Shown piece after piece: positions 6,307 to 8,038 of a stretch of 8,038 nucleotides of DNA (positions within the stretch are counted from its first letter, which is position 1; the number at the start of each line of letters is the position of its first letter). Made by a program: the position numbers and the translations under genes. Source of the stretch: Candidatus Atribacteria bacterium 1244-E10-H5-B2 (lineage in GTDB: Bacteria > Atribacterota > JS1 > SB-45 > 34-128); assembly GCA_003575245.1 (NCBI GenBank), contig NMQN01000156.1, positions 1-8,038 of the forward strand, written 5' to 3'. The notes beneath the pieces are model-generated. The model saw only the letters and a program-made list of their open reading frames with translations. It had not been told where the DNA came from and searched no databases.

Positions 6307-7788
6307 ATGAAAATACTTCTTGTTTACCCTGAGTATCCAGAGACATTCTGGAGTTTTAAATATGCTATAAAATTTATTTCTAAAAAGGCGAGTCTCCCTC
6401 CTTTGGGACTATTAACCGTAGCTGCTCTGCTTCCTAAAGAATGGGAGAAAAAACTGGTAGATATAACTGTAACCACATTAAATGATAGAGATATCAAGTG
6501 GGCTGATTATGTATTTATTAGTGCCATGTCTATTCAAAAGGAGTCGGTGAAGAAGATAATTACTCAATGCAAGAAGTTGGGAGCTAAGATTGTTGCCGGC
6601 GGTCCTCTCTTTACATCCGGATATGAAGACTTTGAGGATGATGTAGATTATTTTATACTTAATGAGGCTGAAATCACTCTACCTCTATTTTTAGAAGATT
6701 TAAAAAGAGGACACCTTAAACATATCTACACCTCAGATCAGTGGGTAGATATAAAAAAGACCCCCATTCCGTTTTGGGAATTAGTTGATATAAATAAATA
6801 TGCCACTATGTGTATCCAATATTCTCGAGGATGTCCCTTAAATTGTGATTTTTGTGATGTTACCTTCCTCTTTGGACATAAGATGAGAATAAAAACCAAA
6901 GACCAGATATTAGCAGAATTAGATAGTCTCTATTCACAAGGATGGAGAGGTGGGGTATTCATTGTTGACGATAATTTTATTGGAAATAAGAAAGAATTAA
7001 AAAATAAAGTACTTCCTGCAATGATTAATTGGATGGAAGAACGAAAATATCCTTTCACCTTTAATACTCAAACTACGGTAAGTCTCTCCGATGATGAGGA
7101 ACTTATGCGGATGATGGTTCAGGCAGGGTTTGTTGCAGTATTTGTGGGTATTGAGACTCCCAATGAAGAGAGTTTAGCAGAATGTGGTAAGTTGCAAAAT
7201 AAAAATCGTGATCTGATAGCTTGTGTTAAAAAGATCCAAAAGTTTGGTTTAGCAGTTAACGGAGGATTTATTATTGGCTTTGATAATGATACACCGGCGA
7301 TTTTTGAAAGAATGATTGAATTTATCCAAAAAAGTGGAATTGTCAGCGCCATGGTCGGGCTATTAAACGCTCCTCGGGGTACTAAACTCTACCAACGACT
7401 TATCCGAGAAAATAGATTATTAAAAGAAAGTACAGGTGACAACACCGACCTTTCCATTAATTTTATTCCCAAGATGGATTATAAAGCACTTATTGATGGC
7501 TACAAAAGAGTTCTCAATACAATTTATTCCCCTAAATGTTACTATGAACGTGTCCTGACGCTTTTAAAAAATACGAAACCTTTTAAAAAGAAAAGATATC
7601 AATTTCATCTTTGTTATCTTACCGCGCTCCTTAAATCTATCTGGCAGCTGGGTATAATAGGGAAGGAAAGAATTTATTATTGGAAAATCTTTTTCTGGAC
7701 TTTGTTTCGGCGTCCACAACTTTTCCCTACGGCCATAATCTATGCCGTCTACGGGTTTCATTTTCGTAAGATTTATAAAAACTATTAA
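6307..7788 (+). CDS. B12-binding domain radical SAM protein with DUF4070 C-terminal region
   Basis: This 493-residue protein has an N-terminal cobalamin-binding-like Rossmann domain (about 1-140: MKILLVYP, PPLGLLTVAALLP at 31-43, GGP at 98-100). The radical SAM domain (about 165-345) holds the cluster motif C176-x3-C180-x2-C183 (RGCPLNCDFC), followed by VDDNF (220-224), GIETP (281-285) and GGFIIGFD (319-326). A C-terminal DUF4070-like region (about 347-493) is basic, with aromatic and hydrophobic stretches that may touch the membrane. No DxHxxG motif is seen, so cobalamin, if bound, would not be His-ligated. The family includes the hopanoid C2 methylase HpnP and other C-methylases and cyclases, but no hopanoid gene lies in the window, so the substrate is unassigned. 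It probably needs S-adenosylmethionine and strictly reducing, anaerobic conditions. Confidence 0.9.
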   Translation: MKILLVYPEYPETFWSFKYAIKFISKKASLPPLGLLTVAALLPKEWEKKLVDITVTTLNDRDIKWADYVFISAMSIQKESVKKIITQCKKLGAKIVAGGPLFTSGYEDFEDDVDYFILNEAEITLPLFLEDLKRGHLKHIYTSDQWVDIKKTPIPFWELVDINKYATMCIQYSRGCPLNCDFCDVTFLFGHKMRIKTKDQILAELDSLYSQGWRGGVFIVDDNFIGNKKELKNKVLPAMINWMEERKYPFTFNTQTTVSLSDDEELMRMMVQAGFVAVFVGIETPNEESLAECGKLQNKNRDLIACVKKIQKFGLAVNGGFIIGFDNDTPAIFERMIEFIQKSGIVSAMVGLLNAPRGTKLYQRLIRENRLLKESTGDNTDLSINFIPKMDYKALIDGYKRVLNTIYSPKCYYERVLTLLKNTKPFKKKRYQFHLCYLTALLKSIWQLGIIGKERIYYWKIFFWTLFRRPQLFPTAIIYAVYGFHFRKIYKNY

Positions 7789-7821
7789 CTTTGTTAAGAG
7801 ATCGTTACCCGCTGACAAAGT
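7788..7821. repeat. Inverted repeat after the radical SAM gene
   Basis: ACTTTGT (7788-7794), beginning at the last base of the stop codon, pairs with ACAAAGT (7815-7821) across a 20-nt loop. No T-run follows, so it is not a standard terminator. It could be a structure in the leader of the next gene, or chance. Confidence 0.35.
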
Positions 7822-7846
7822 CTTCACTCAATAGGGGGCGAAAAGC

Positions 7847-8038
7847 ATGGGTTTAGTTGCGATGAGTCAAAAGGAAAATGCCTTAACTATAACATTTTAT
7901 TTGCTAGTAGCAGTTTTTGTTTTAGCAATAAGTATAATTTTCATCCCCGCATTTAGAAGATTTATAAGCGGTACTTTTATGATAATTTCCGGAGTTATTC
8001 TGGTTATATTGGGTAGTGTACTAATTGGTTTAACTTTG
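7847..8038 (+). CDS. Unidentified small membrane protein, 3' end beyond the window
   Basis: An open frame runs from ATG 7847 to the right edge (64 codons) without a stop. AGGGGG at 7833-7838, with 8 nt spacing, supports the start; ATG 7862 (MSQKEN) is a weaker alternative. The protein begins MGLVAMSQKENA, then has a hydrophobic segment (about residues 13-35, ending IIFIPAF), a short basic loop (RRF) and a second hydrophobic segment (about 43-64). It is therefore an integral membrane protein with at least two spans. I do not recognise a family. It is 58 nt downstream of the radical SAM gene on the same strand and may share its transcript. Confidence 0.7.
   Translation, partial: MGLVAMSQKENALTITFYLLVAVFVLAISIIFIPAFRRFISGTFMIISGVILVILGSVLIGLTL

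Noticed and set aside
7564..7827. 87-codon minus-strand frame over the end of the radical SAM gene
   Set aside because: It is antisense to coding sequence, with no recognisable domain.

Overview
The window is an AT-rich bacterial chromosomal segment (about one third G+C by eye). It holds eight complete or partial genes on the plus strand and one on the minus strand. Spacing is tight, Shine-Dalgarno sites are strong (AGGAG, AGGAGG, AGGGGG) and one start is GTG. The gene families (RsgA, a TM0106-type nuclease, DUF3795, a C_GCAxxG_C_C protein and a B12-binding radical SAM protein with a DUF4070 tail) point to an anaerobic bacterium. A Clostridia-like or candidate-phylum lineage such as Atribacterota would fit, but the window has no marker that settles this. 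There is no rRNA, tRNA, CRISPR array, transposase, phage gene or integrase.

Left part (3-2541, plus): the ribosome-assembly GTPase RsgA, whose start lies off the left edge, then a perfect 20-bp GC-rich palindrome, then a two-domain nuclease (Cas4/RecB-like plus RNase H-like). The palindrome sits directly against the nuclease's ribosome-binding site.

Middle part: a LysE/RhtB-type exporter on the minus strand (2671-3276) converges on the nuclease gene. It is divergent from a plus-strand group of three genes (3519-5668). That group encodes a ketopantoate-reductase-like oxidoreductase, a small cysteine-motif protein of the C_GCAxxG_C_C family, and a CPBP intramembrane protease. The last two overlap by ATGA. 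The 242-bp divergent spacer carries a good sigma70-like promoter for the exporter, two candidate promoters for the oxidoreductase, a 10-bp tandem repeat and a dyad across one -10 box.

Right part (5669-8038, plus): a spacer with a weak terminator-like hairpin, a heptanucleotide tandem repeat and a good promoter. After it come a Cys-rich DUF3795 protein, a B12-binding radical SAM enzyme with a DUF4070 C-terminal region, and the first 64 codons of an unidentified membrane protein running off the right edge.

Most of the window is ordinary housekeeping and accessory metabolism. I see no clear new defence or mobile system. The items most worth a second look are the palindrome next to the nuclease start, the nuclease's altered His motif, the heptad repeat, the cysteine-motif/CPBP coupling and the DUF3795/radical SAM pair.
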